A DNA stretch of 64,000 bases from Algibacter sp. L1A34 (GTDB taxonomy: Bacteria; Bacteroidota; Bacteroidia; Flavobacteriales; Flavobacteriaceae). Position numbers and translations under genes: made by a program. The stretch spans positions 3,238,001-3,302,000 of the forward strand of contig NZ_CP047029.1 of the NCBI RefSeq assembly GCF_009796805.1, in the 5' to 3' direction. The stretch's first letter is position 1. Each line of letters begins with the position of its first letter. The notes beneath the pieces are model-generated. The model worked only from the letters and a program-made list of their open reading frames with translations. It had not been told where the DNA came from and searched no databases. Below, one piece after another: positions 54,882 to 62,593 of this stretch.

Positions 54882-57800
54882 GTATTTTAAAAAGTTTTAG
54901 AAAAAATATTTTATATTTTTTCCTACTGACGGTTTCCATTGTTTTGGGACAAAAAAACGATAAATCAATCTATCTAATAGCCAATACAGGTACAGCAAAT
55001 GATACTAATGTATTGGATGAAATTATCAAGGATTCTAAAACATCCGAAAATTCTATATTATTATTGCTTGGAAATTCAGTAAACGACAATGATAGTAGTA
55101 AAGATTTTGAACAAAATATTTTATCTCAATTAGATAAGCTGTCTTTGTTCAATGGGGAAGCTTATTTTATGCCTGGAAAAAACGAATGGGTAATTAATGG
55201 ACACAAAGGTGTTCAATCTATTGAAAACCATATTCAAAAAAATAGTAATTCAAAATTTTATCCGGACGATGGTGAGGCTATAAAACATAAAGATATATCT
55301 GAAAATATAGTGCTTATTACCGTCGATACACAGTGGTTTCTGGAAGATTGGGATAAGCATAGTTATATAAATGATGATAGTGAAATTAAAAATAGAACAT
55401 TATTTTTCTTAGAATTTGAGAATAGAATAAAGAAAGCCTATGGTAAAACAATTCTAGTTGCATTACATCATCCTATTGAAACAAATACAAAACAAGGGCT
55501 GTTAAGTAATGTAGGAGGAGTTAGGTCGCACGATTTTCAGAACAAGAAATACAGAAAACTTAGAAACAGATTAAAAACGATTGCTCAGGCTGCTGGTAAT
55601 ATCATTTTTATATCTGGGAAAGATAAAAATTTACAATATATAGATAAAGGCATACCTCAAATTATTAGTGGGGCGGTTGGAAAGACTAAAAATATTAGTA
55701 ACGTTAGTGAAGGTGATTTTGGTCTTGCAGAAAACGGCTTCGCAAAGTTAGAAATAGGTGATAATGGTGCTGCACAAGTAAAATTTTATACTGTAAAAAA
55801 GGGTGTGTCTACTGAAGTTTTTACATCTAAAATTTTAGAAGGAGATGAAGACGATAGTCAAATCAACCATTCTTTTGAAGAAACGTTTCCAAAAACGCAA
55901 TCGGCTTCAATCTATACAGAGGAAGCTATTGATAAAAGTAGTTTTTACAAAACAGTTTGGGGAGAACACTATAGACCGTTTTACGGAACAAATGTAAATG
56001 TACCAGTAGTTTTATTAGATACATTAATGGGCGGACTTTCTCCTATAAAAAGAGGTGGAGGTCAACAATCGAAATCGCTTAGATTAGAAGATAAAAATGG
56101 AAAGCAGTTTGTTATGAGGGCCATAAAAAAGAGCACAGCTAAGTTTTTGCAAGCCAATGCTTTTCCTAATACTTTTATAGAAAATTCACTTGATGATACA
56201 ACTATAGATAAGTTTTTATCAGATTTTTATACTACATCAAATCCTTACGCGGCATTTGCAATTGGTGGATTATCAAGTGCAGTAGGTGTTAATCATACAA
56301 ATCCGATATTATATTACATTCCTAAGCAAAAAACATTAGGTACGTTTAATGAAGATTTTGGTGATGAGTTATACATGATAGAGGAACATGTTGGAAGTAC
56401 GCAGGCAGGTTTAGAAAGTTTTGGAAATCCTAAACAAATATTGAGTACAGCTGATGTTTTACAGGAAATTCATAGATCTGGAAAATCTGTTGTTGATGAG
56501 CCATCATACATTAAAGCGAGACTTTTTGATATGCTTTTAGGAGATTGGGACAGACATGAAGATCAATGGCGTTGGGCTTATTATGATGATGAGGATGGAA
56601 CATCACATTGTGAGCCTATTCCTAGAGATAGAGATCAGGCATTTTCAAAATATGATGGAGCTCTAATTTCTTTTCTAACCCGTTCCATTCCGGCGCTTCG
56701 TAAAATGCAATCTTATGATGAAGAAATTAGAAGTGTAAAATGGTTAGCATCTTCTCCTTATCATTTAGATTTAATGCTGGTTAATTCTTCTGGTTGGGAT
56801 GAATGGGAAAAACAAGCACAACACATTCAAGAGCATCTTACAGATGAAGATGTAGAGAAAGCTTTTGAAGCTTTTCCATTAGAAGTAAGAGGTGAAGTTA
56901 TTGATGATATAAAAGTAAAACTTAAAGGAAGACGGTCTAATTTGGTTAAAATAGCAAAAGCGTATTACGAGTATTTAAATAAATTTAAAGTTATTGTTGG
57001 AACTCAAAAAACAGATACATTTTCTATAACACGCCTTCCAAATGGAGATACTGCTATAAAAATAGATCGTAAAGACATGGGGCTTTTAAACAGAACTTTT
57101 TCTCATGATATTACCAAAGAAATATGGATTTATGGTCTAGACGGAAAAGATACTTTTGTTGTAGATGGAGAAGGAGATCATCTTATTAAAATTAGAATAG
57201 TTGGTGGAAAGAAAAACGATATATACGATTTTAAAAACACCAAAAAAGTAAAACTTTATGATTACAAGAGTAAAGAAAATACCATTGTAAACAAAAAATC
57301 TAAAAAGTGGCTCGTTGATGATTATGAATTAAATAATTACGACCATAAAAAAGTAAAACATAATTTTAGTCAAATACTACCTTTATTAGGTGTAAATCCA
57401 GATGATGGCGTTAAACTAGGGGTTCTAAATAACTTTTCATACTTCGGGTTACAACGCAACGAGTTCACTTATAAACATAGTATAAGTGCGGCATATTACA
57501 CAGGGAACTCAGGGTATGATTTATCTTATAAAGGTGAATTTTCAAATATTTTTCATAAATGGAATTTTGGAGTAGAAGGTAAGTACACGAGTCCAAACTT
57601 TGCACAGAACTTCTTTGGTTTTGGTAATGAAACAAGCTATGATAAAGATGAGGTAGAACTCGATTTTAATAGAGTAAGTATAAAAGAATGGAATGCTGCA
57701 GTGTCATTAATATGGCATGGTGAAAATGGAGGCTCTTTTTATTTTAAACCTTTAATAGAATCTTTTGAAGTTGAAAATGTAGAAGATAGATTTGTTAATA

Positions 57801-58408
57801 TTTTACCTGAAGAAGCAACCCTCTTTGAAAAACAAATTTATGTTGGTAGTGAAGTAAACTATACGTTTAAAAACAGAAATGATATTGCTTATCCTACAAT
57901 GGGCTTAGATGCAGGAATTACAGTTGGTTATAAAACTGTAATTGATGGAGGAAATGATGATAGTTCTTTTGGTTATATTAAACCACATATCGCTGTTAAT
58001 CACAAGTTAAATAAAAGTGGTAGCTTAGTATTTGCAACAAAATTAGGAGGAGAAGCTATTCTTGGAGATGATTTTGAATTGTATCATGCAGCACAATTAG
58101 GAGGTGGAGAAAACCTTCGTGGGTACAGAAAAGAACGTTTTATAGGTGATTATTCAGTGTTTCAAAGTACCGATTTAAGATTGGAAATAGGTGATTTTAA
58201 CAGTGCTATTATTCCAACAAAATATGGTGTAACTGGTGGTTTTGATTATGGTCGAGTTTGGTTGAAAAATGACACGTCAGATAAATGGCACAATAGTTTA
58301 GGAGGTTCTTTTTGGATTAGCGGCTTGGAAACATTTACACTAAATGCAGGATATTATTCAAGTGCCGATGGAGGAATAATCTCAGTTGTGCTTGGTTTCT
58401 CTTTTTAA
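54878..58408 (+). CDS. Outer-membrane barrel protein with degenerate phosphoesterase and kinase-like regions
   Basis: 1176 residues. Signal peptide, then a calcineurin-like phosphoesterase fold (about 30-270) in which most metal ligands are lost: ANTG at 35-38 where GDAG is usual, GNS at 65-67 for GDN, GKNEW at 100-104 for GNHDW, GKDKN at 247-251 for GHEHN; H197/H198 remain. A middle region (about 370-700) has KQFVMRAIKK, GDWDRHEDQW and PIPRDRDQAF, similar to motifs of Fam20/HipA-type kinase folds. The last 370 residues form a BamA/surface-antigen-type barrel (GGGENLRGYRKERF). The family is known as a flavobacterial metallophosphoesterase; the loss of ligands is unusual. Kinase similarity is inference. 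Confidence 0.78.
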   Translation: MSILKSFRKNILYFFLLTVSIVLGQKNDKSIYLIANTGTANDTNVLDEIIKDSKTSENSILLLLGNSVNDNDSSKDFEQNILSQLDKLSLFNGEAYFMPGKNEWVINGHKGVQSIENHIQKNSNSKFYPDDGEAIKHKDISENIVLITVDTQWFLEDWDKHSYINDDSEIKNRTLFFLEFENRIKKAYGKTILVALHHPIETNTKQGLLSNVGGVRSHDFQNKKYRKLRNRLKTIAQAAGNIIFISGKDKNLQYIDKGIPQIISGAVGKTKNISNVSEGDFGLAENGFAKLEIGDNGAAQVKFYTVKKGVSTEVFTSKILEGDEDDSQINHSFEETFPKTQSASIYTEEAIDKSSFYKTVWGEHYRPFYGTNVNVPVVLLDTLMGGLSPIKRGGGQQSKSLRLEDKNGKQFVMRAIKKSTAKFLQANAFPNTFIENSLDDTTIDKFLSDFYTTSNPYAAFAIGGLSSAVGVNHTNPILYYIPKQKTLGTFNEDFGDELYMIEEHVGSTQAGLESFGNPKQILSTADVLQEIHRSGKSVVDEPSYIKARLFDMLLGDWDRHEDQWRWAYYDDEDGTSHCEPIPRDRDQAFSKYDGALISFLTRSIPALRKMQSYDEEIRSVKWLASSPYHLDLMLVNSSGWDEWEKQAQHIQEHLTDEDVEKAFEAFPLEVRGEVIDDIKVKLKGRRSNLVKIAKAYYEYLNKFKVIVGTQKTDTFSITRLPNGDTAIKIDRKDMGLLNRTFSHDITKEIWIYGLDGKDTFVVDGEGDHLIKIRIVGGKKNDIYDFKNTKKVKLYDYKSKENTIVNKKSKKWLVDDYELNNYDHKKVKHNFSQILPLLGVNPDDGVKLGVLNNFSYFGLQRNEFTYKHSISAAYYTGNSGYDLSYKGEFSNIFHKWNFGVEGKYTSPNFAQNFFGFGNETSYDKDEVELDFNRVSIKEWNAAVSLIWHGENGGSFYFKPLIESFEVENVEDRFVNILPEEATLFEKQIYVGSEVNYTFKNRNDIAYPTMGLDAGITVGYKTVIDGGNDDSSFGYIKPHIAVNHKLNKSGSLVFATKLGGEAILGDDFELYHAAQLGGGENLRGYRKERFIGDYSVFQSTDLRLEIGDFNSAIIPTKYGVTGGFDYGRVWLKNDTSDKWHNSLGGSFWISGLETFTLNAGYYSSADGGIISVVLGFSF

Positions 58409-58435
58409 ATCTAACATAAAAACATAAATAAAACC

Positions 58436-60046
58436 ATGAAAAAACCAGTAGTAATTGCTCAAGTAAGTACTTTAGAAAATAAGCAACCGGAACACGCCCT
58501 AGTAAATGGGTTGGATTTAGTAATCGTGAAATTTGATGATGATATTTCTGTACTCTACGGAAGATGTTTACACAGAGGCGCACTAATGTCCGACGGTCAC
58601 GTAGATGGTCATAATTTAATTTGTGGTGTTCATGGATGGGATTATCGTGTAGATTCAGGTGTTTCAGAATATAATAATAAAGAAGTACTTCATAAATTTT
58701 CAACTAAAATTGAAGGTGATGATTTATTTGTAGATGCATTCGAAATTGAATCTTATTTGGTAAATAGCCCACAACCATTTAATCGTGATGCTTATTTAGG
58801 TGCTTATGCAGATACGCATCCGGAAGAAACAGAACCATACACTGGTTATATAAAGGAACTGGCTACAAATGGATTGAAAAATATTGGACATCATGGATTT
58901 TCTGCATCTATGGGAGTAGATAGAGATACGCTTCCTAAATGGAACGATATTCAGTTTTTACCAGCACAATTAGCATCAAGACCTTTATTAGATCATGAAG
59001 ATGTTGCGACTAAAGTTGTTATTGGTCCAAACGCAAAAAAACCGCTAGAACTAGACATGCCACTTTTTGTAAGTGATATGAGTTTTGGAGCATTATCTCG
59101 AGAAGCTAAAATAGCATTATCTAAAGGAGCGCAATTAGCAGGAACAGGAATTTGTTCTGGTGAAGGTGGTATGCTGCCAGAAGAACAAGCTAGCAATTCT
59201 AAATATTTTTACGAATTAGCTTCGGCGCAGTTTGGGTTCTCTTGGGATAAATTAGATAACGTACAAGCCTTTCACTTTAAAGGTGGGCAAGGTGCAAAAA
59301 CAGGAACTGGTGGTCACTTACCAGGATCTAAAGTAAGTAAAGAAATTGCAGAGGTTAGAGGTTTAAAAGAAGGGGAAACAGCTATTTCACCTGCTGCTAA
59401 TCCAAATTTTCATACGGTTGAAGACTTTAAAGTATTTGCAGATAAAGTAAGAGCACGTACAGGAGGAATTCCTATTGGGTTCAAAATTGCTGCAAGTCAT
59501 ATTGAAAAAGATATCCAATTTGCGCTAGATGTTGGTGTAGACTATATTATTCTCGATGGTCGTGGTGGCGGAACAGGTTCTGCTCCAACCATTTTAAGAG
59601 ATCATATTAATGTGCCAACCATTCCAGCATTAGCAAGAGCAAGAGCTTATATGGATAAAGTAGGAGCAACAGGTGTCACTTTAGTAATTACTGGAGGTTT
59701 GCGTGTTGCCGAAGATTTTTCAAAAGCAATGATGCTTGGAGCAGATGCTATAGCAGTATCTAATTCTGCATTACAAGCTATTGGTTGTTTAGGGATGCGC
59801 GCTTGCGGATCTAATAACTGTCCGGTTGGTATTGCAACTCAAAAAGAATCTTTGCGTAGTCGAATAATTATAGACTCTTCTGCTAAACAATTACAAAATT
59901 ACTTTGAAGCAACAAACGATTTAATAAGGGTTGTAGCACGTGCTTGTGGTTACGATGATGTTACTAAGTTTAATCCAGACGACCTTTCAACCTTTGATAG
60001 AGATATACATTATTTAACAGGAATTAACTACGCAGGTTTAAAATAA
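58436..60046 (+). CDS. Rieske ferredoxin domain fused to a glutamate-synthase-type FMN domain
   Basis: 536 residues. Rieske [2Fe-2S] site C44-x-H46 and C63-x2-H66 within residues 1 to 105. The rest is the GltB-type FMN/synthase barrel: MSFGALSREAKIALSKGA, GEGGMLPEEQ, FKGGQGAKTGTGGHLPG, DGRGGGTGSAP and the [3Fe-4S] motif C451-x5-C457-x4-C462 (CGSNNCPVG). The glutaminase domain of true glutamate synthase is absent. Known relatives are FMN-binding glutamate-synthase-family proteins. The reaction is unknown; electron input may come through the fused Rieske cluster. 27 bases after the barrel gene. Confidence 0.87.
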   Translation: MKKPVVIAQVSTLENKQPEHALVNGLDLVIVKFDDDISVLYGRCLHRGALMSDGHVDGHNLICGVHGWDYRVDSGVSEYNNKEVLHKFSTKIEGDDLFVDAFEIESYLVNSPQPFNRDAYLGAYADTHPEETEPYTGYIKELATNGLKNIGHHGFSASMGVDRDTLPKWNDIQFLPAQLASRPLLDHEDVATKVVIGPNAKKPLELDMPLFVSDMSFGALSREAKIALSKGAQLAGTGICSGEGGMLPEEQASNSKYFYELASAQFGFSWDKLDNVQAFHFKGGQGAKTGTGGHLPGSKVSKEIAEVRGLKEGETAISPAANPNFHTVEDFKVFADKVRARTGGIPIGFKIAASHIEKDIQFALDVGVDYIILDGRGGGTGSAPTILRDHINVPTIPALARARAYMDKVGATGVTLVITGGLRVAEDFSKAMMLGADAIAVSNSALQAIGCLGMRACGSNNCPVGIATQKESLRSRIIIDSSAKQLQNYFEATNDLIRVVARACGYDDVTKFNPDDLSTFDRDIHYLTGINYAGLK

Positions 60047-60052
60047 TATATC

Positions 60053-60796
60053 ATGGAAAAACAAATGCATTTAGCAGCACAATATTTAGCTGCAGCTGGA
60101 ATTAGTTTTCTAGAAAAGGAGTCAGACGACAGTCATACAAACCTAGGTTTTAACATAGGAAATGGATGTCTTTCTACGCATACACTTTCCGAAAATGGAG
60201 ATGTATTATGTTTAAATTACAAAAGTTTTACACTAGAGTGGAAATCCAATCAAGAAACAAAAACGTTTAGTTTAGATGGTGCAACGCATGCTGAAGTTTT
60301 AAAATGGCTTACAGATACTTCTAAAGCATTCTTAAATAAAACATATCAATATAAATTTCATTACGATTTACCTTATGCAATAGACGATGCGTTTACATTC
60401 AAATTAGCAGATGTGTCTAAGTTGAAAGCGTTACTGCATTTGCGTGTTTTGGCACAATTGGTTCTTGAAAATATAGATAAACAATACAATCTTAATACTT
60501 CAATTAGAATCTGGCCACATCACTTCGATACAGGTATTTATAGCGCTCTACCAAATTCTGATATTACTATTGGATTAGGTTTAGCAATACCAGATAGTAT
60601 TTGTAACAACCATTATTTATATATCTCTGGATACAAAAATGGAAATACCATCGACACTTCTAAATTACCAAAATTAGAATCTGGAGAGTGGAAATCTAAT
60701 GGATTTACTGGAGCTATTCTCGATACAAATACTATCGTAGAATCTCAAGGTGTCGCATTTTTTAAAGAAGCAATTAACCAACTAAAGAACAATTAA
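60053..60796 (+). CDS. DUF5996-like protein
   Basis: 247 residues, soluble. Segments SIRIWPHHFDTGIYSAL and ITIGLGLAIPDSICNNHYLYISGY resemble the DUF5996 group (IRLWPHHFD motif), assigned from memory with moderate certainty. Histidine-rich WPHHFD suggests a metal site. Six bases after the Rieske/FMN gene and two before the Grx/TrxR gene, so it belongs to the operon, but its role is unknown. Confidence 0.62.
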   Translation: MEKQMHLAAQYLAAAGISFLEKESDDSHTNLGFNIGNGCLSTHTLSENGDVLCLNYKSFTLEWKSNQETKTFSLDGATHAEVLKWLTDTSKAFLNKTYQYKFHYDLPYAIDDAFTFKLADVSKLKALLHLRVLAQLVLENIDKQYNLNTSIRIWPHHFDTGIYSALPNSDITIGLGLAIPDSICNNHYLYISGYKNGNTIDTSKLPKLESGEWKSNGFTGAILDTNTIVESQGVAFFKEAINQLKNN

Positions 60797-60798
60797 TA

Positions 60799-62205
60799 AT
60801 GAATACAATAGATTTATATGGTGCAGATTGGTGCCCAGACTGCCAAAGGGCAAAAGCATATTTAAAAGAGAATAATGTTGATTTTAATTTTATTGATGTC
60901 GATTTAGATAAAGATGCAACGGCGAGAGTAGAGGGTATTAACAATGGGAAACGTATTATACCAACCATTCTTATTAACGAAAAACCATATACCAATCCAG
61001 ATAATAGTGTTTTAGCAAACGTATTAGGGATTAATGAACAAGGACGTGTTATTTTGTATGGTGCAGATTGGTGTCCAGATTGCCAACGTGCAAAAGGATA
61101 TTTGCAGGACAATCATATCAACTTTCAATATATAGAAGTCGATAAATATGATTGGGCTACTCAAAAAGTAGAAGAAATTAATAACGGAAAACGTATTATT
61201 CCTACCTTATTTATTGGTGATAAAAGTTATACCAATCCAGATAATTCGATTCTAAAAGATGTATTAAACATTGGTAAAGAATCAGAAAAAAAGGTTTACG
61301 ATAGTATTATTGTTGGTGCTGGTGCAGCTGGATTAACGGCTTCTATTTACATTCAACGTGATCGTTTTAGTTCTTTAATTCTTGAAAAAAAGAATATTGG
61401 AGGTAATGCCTTTTTAACACAAAAAATTGAAAACTATCCTGGTTTTACAGAGATTTCTGGCCCAAAATTAATGCAACGTATGGCAGAGCAAGCCAAGGTA
61501 TACGGAGCAAGCATTGAAACTGGTGTTGAGGTAAAAAGCATTTCTAAAAACGGTAACTTATTTGATATAGATTCTAATATGGGCGCATACCAAAGTAAAT
61601 CTGTGGTATTAGCTTTAGGTTCTACATATCGCAAATTAGGTATTACAAATGAAGAAGATTTAGTAGGTGCAGGTATTCACTTCTGTGCAACCTGTGATGG
61701 TGCTTTTTATAGAGATAAAGAAGTGCTTGTAATTGGTGGAGGAAATAGTGCTTTGGAAGAAGGTATATTTTTAGCAGGTTTTTGTAAAAAAGTAACGATT
61801 GTAAATCGTGGTTCAGAATTTTCAGCTTCTGAAACTTATATTGAAAAACTACCATCTATAAAAAATATAGAAACTCACCTTAATAAAGAATCCTTAGCAT
61901 TTACTAAGGATGAAAATGGCAATTTTAAAGGTTTGGAAGTTAAAGATAAAGCAACAGGAGAAACCGAAGAATTAACAGCAGATGGTGCTTTCATTTTTAT
62001 AGGATTAATTCCAAACACAACTAGTGTAAAAGGTGTTATTGACTTGAACAAAAACGGATTTATTACCACAACAGCTTTAGGAGAAACCAATGTAGCTGGT
62101 GTTTTTGCTGCTGGAGATTGTCGCGAAGGTGCAATTGCACAAGTAGCAGCCGCTACAGGCGAAGGTGTATTGGCAAGTTATGGTGTGCGTAATCACTTAA
62201 AATAG
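60799..62205 (+). CDS. Double glutaredoxin-thioredoxin reductase fusion
   Basis: 468 residues. Two glutaredoxin-like domains in tandem (about 1-78 and 83-158), each with GADWCPDCQRAK active sites (C12/C15 and C92/C95) and TNPDNS. From about 167 a thioredoxin-reductase unit: FAD loop VGAGAAGLTA, redox pair C296-A-T-C299, NADPH loop GGGNSALEE and GDCREGAI. Length from 167 on is near that of E. coli TrxR. NADPH electrons can pass within one chain to the fused redoxins, and on to neighbours such as the CPxC proteins. The tandem duplication of the redoxin part is the notable feature. Confidence 0.92.
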   Translation: MNTIDLYGADWCPDCQRAKAYLKENNVDFNFIDVDLDKDATARVEGINNGKRIIPTILINEKPYTNPDNSVLANVLGINEQGRVILYGADWCPDCQRAKGYLQDNHINFQYIEVDKYDWATQKVEEINNGKRIIPTLFIGDKSYTNPDNSILKDVLNIGKESEKKVYDSIIVGAGAAGLTASIYIQRDRFSSLILEKKNIGGNAFLTQKIENYPGFTEISGPKLMQRMAEQAKVYGASIETGVEVKSISKNGNLFDIDSNMGAYQSKSVVLALGSTYRKLGITNEEDLVGAGIHFCATCDGAFYRDKEVLVIGGGNSALEEGIFLAGFCKKVTIVNRGSEFSASETYIEKLPSIKNIETHLNKESLAFTKDENGNFKGLEVKDKATGETEELTADGAFIFIGLIPNTTSVKGVIDLNKNGFITTTALGETNVAGVFAAGDCREGAIAQVAAATGEGVLASYGVRNHLK

Positions 62206-62209
62206 AAAC

Positions 62210-62581
62210 ATGGAAAACTGGCATTTACCAATTACAATTGTTCCTGGCTTAGGTTTACTCATTCTTTCTACTTCAAACTTAATGGTAACATTGAGTAATG
62301 AAATAAGTGGGATGATTGAAAATTCTAATAAAAAATCAATTACTGCAAGAAAATTGAAACAACTAAGGTTGCTTAATATGGCTATGGTTTTTTTCTATGT
62401 GGCTGTAGCACTTTTATTAATTTCTGCCGTTATTAATGGCTTATATGAAGTAGGAAAAACGTCTTTATATACAAGCGTTTTGGCAATTATTTTTGCGCTC
62501 ATTGGTCTTATTTCTTTGATTATTTATTCTTTTAGAGCGGTAACCATTCGTCAAAATCAATTTAAAAGCAAACTAGATTAA
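62210..62581 (+). CDS. DUF2721-like membrane protein
   Basis: 123 residues with three hydrophobic segments. The start PGLGLLILSTSNLMVTLSNEI and a basic middle (SITARKLKQLRLLNM) are reminiscent of DUF2721; moderate certainty. Role unknown. Four bases after the Grx/TrxR gene and 12 before the Rieske/TPP gene. Confidence 0.6.
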   Translation: MENWHLPITIVPGLGLLILSTSNLMVTLSNEISGMIENSNKKSITARKLKQLRLLNMAMVFFYVAVALLLISAVINGLYEVGKTSLYTSVLAIIFALIGLISLIIYSFRAVTIRQNQFKSKLD

Positions 62582-62593
62582 ACCTGAAATATT

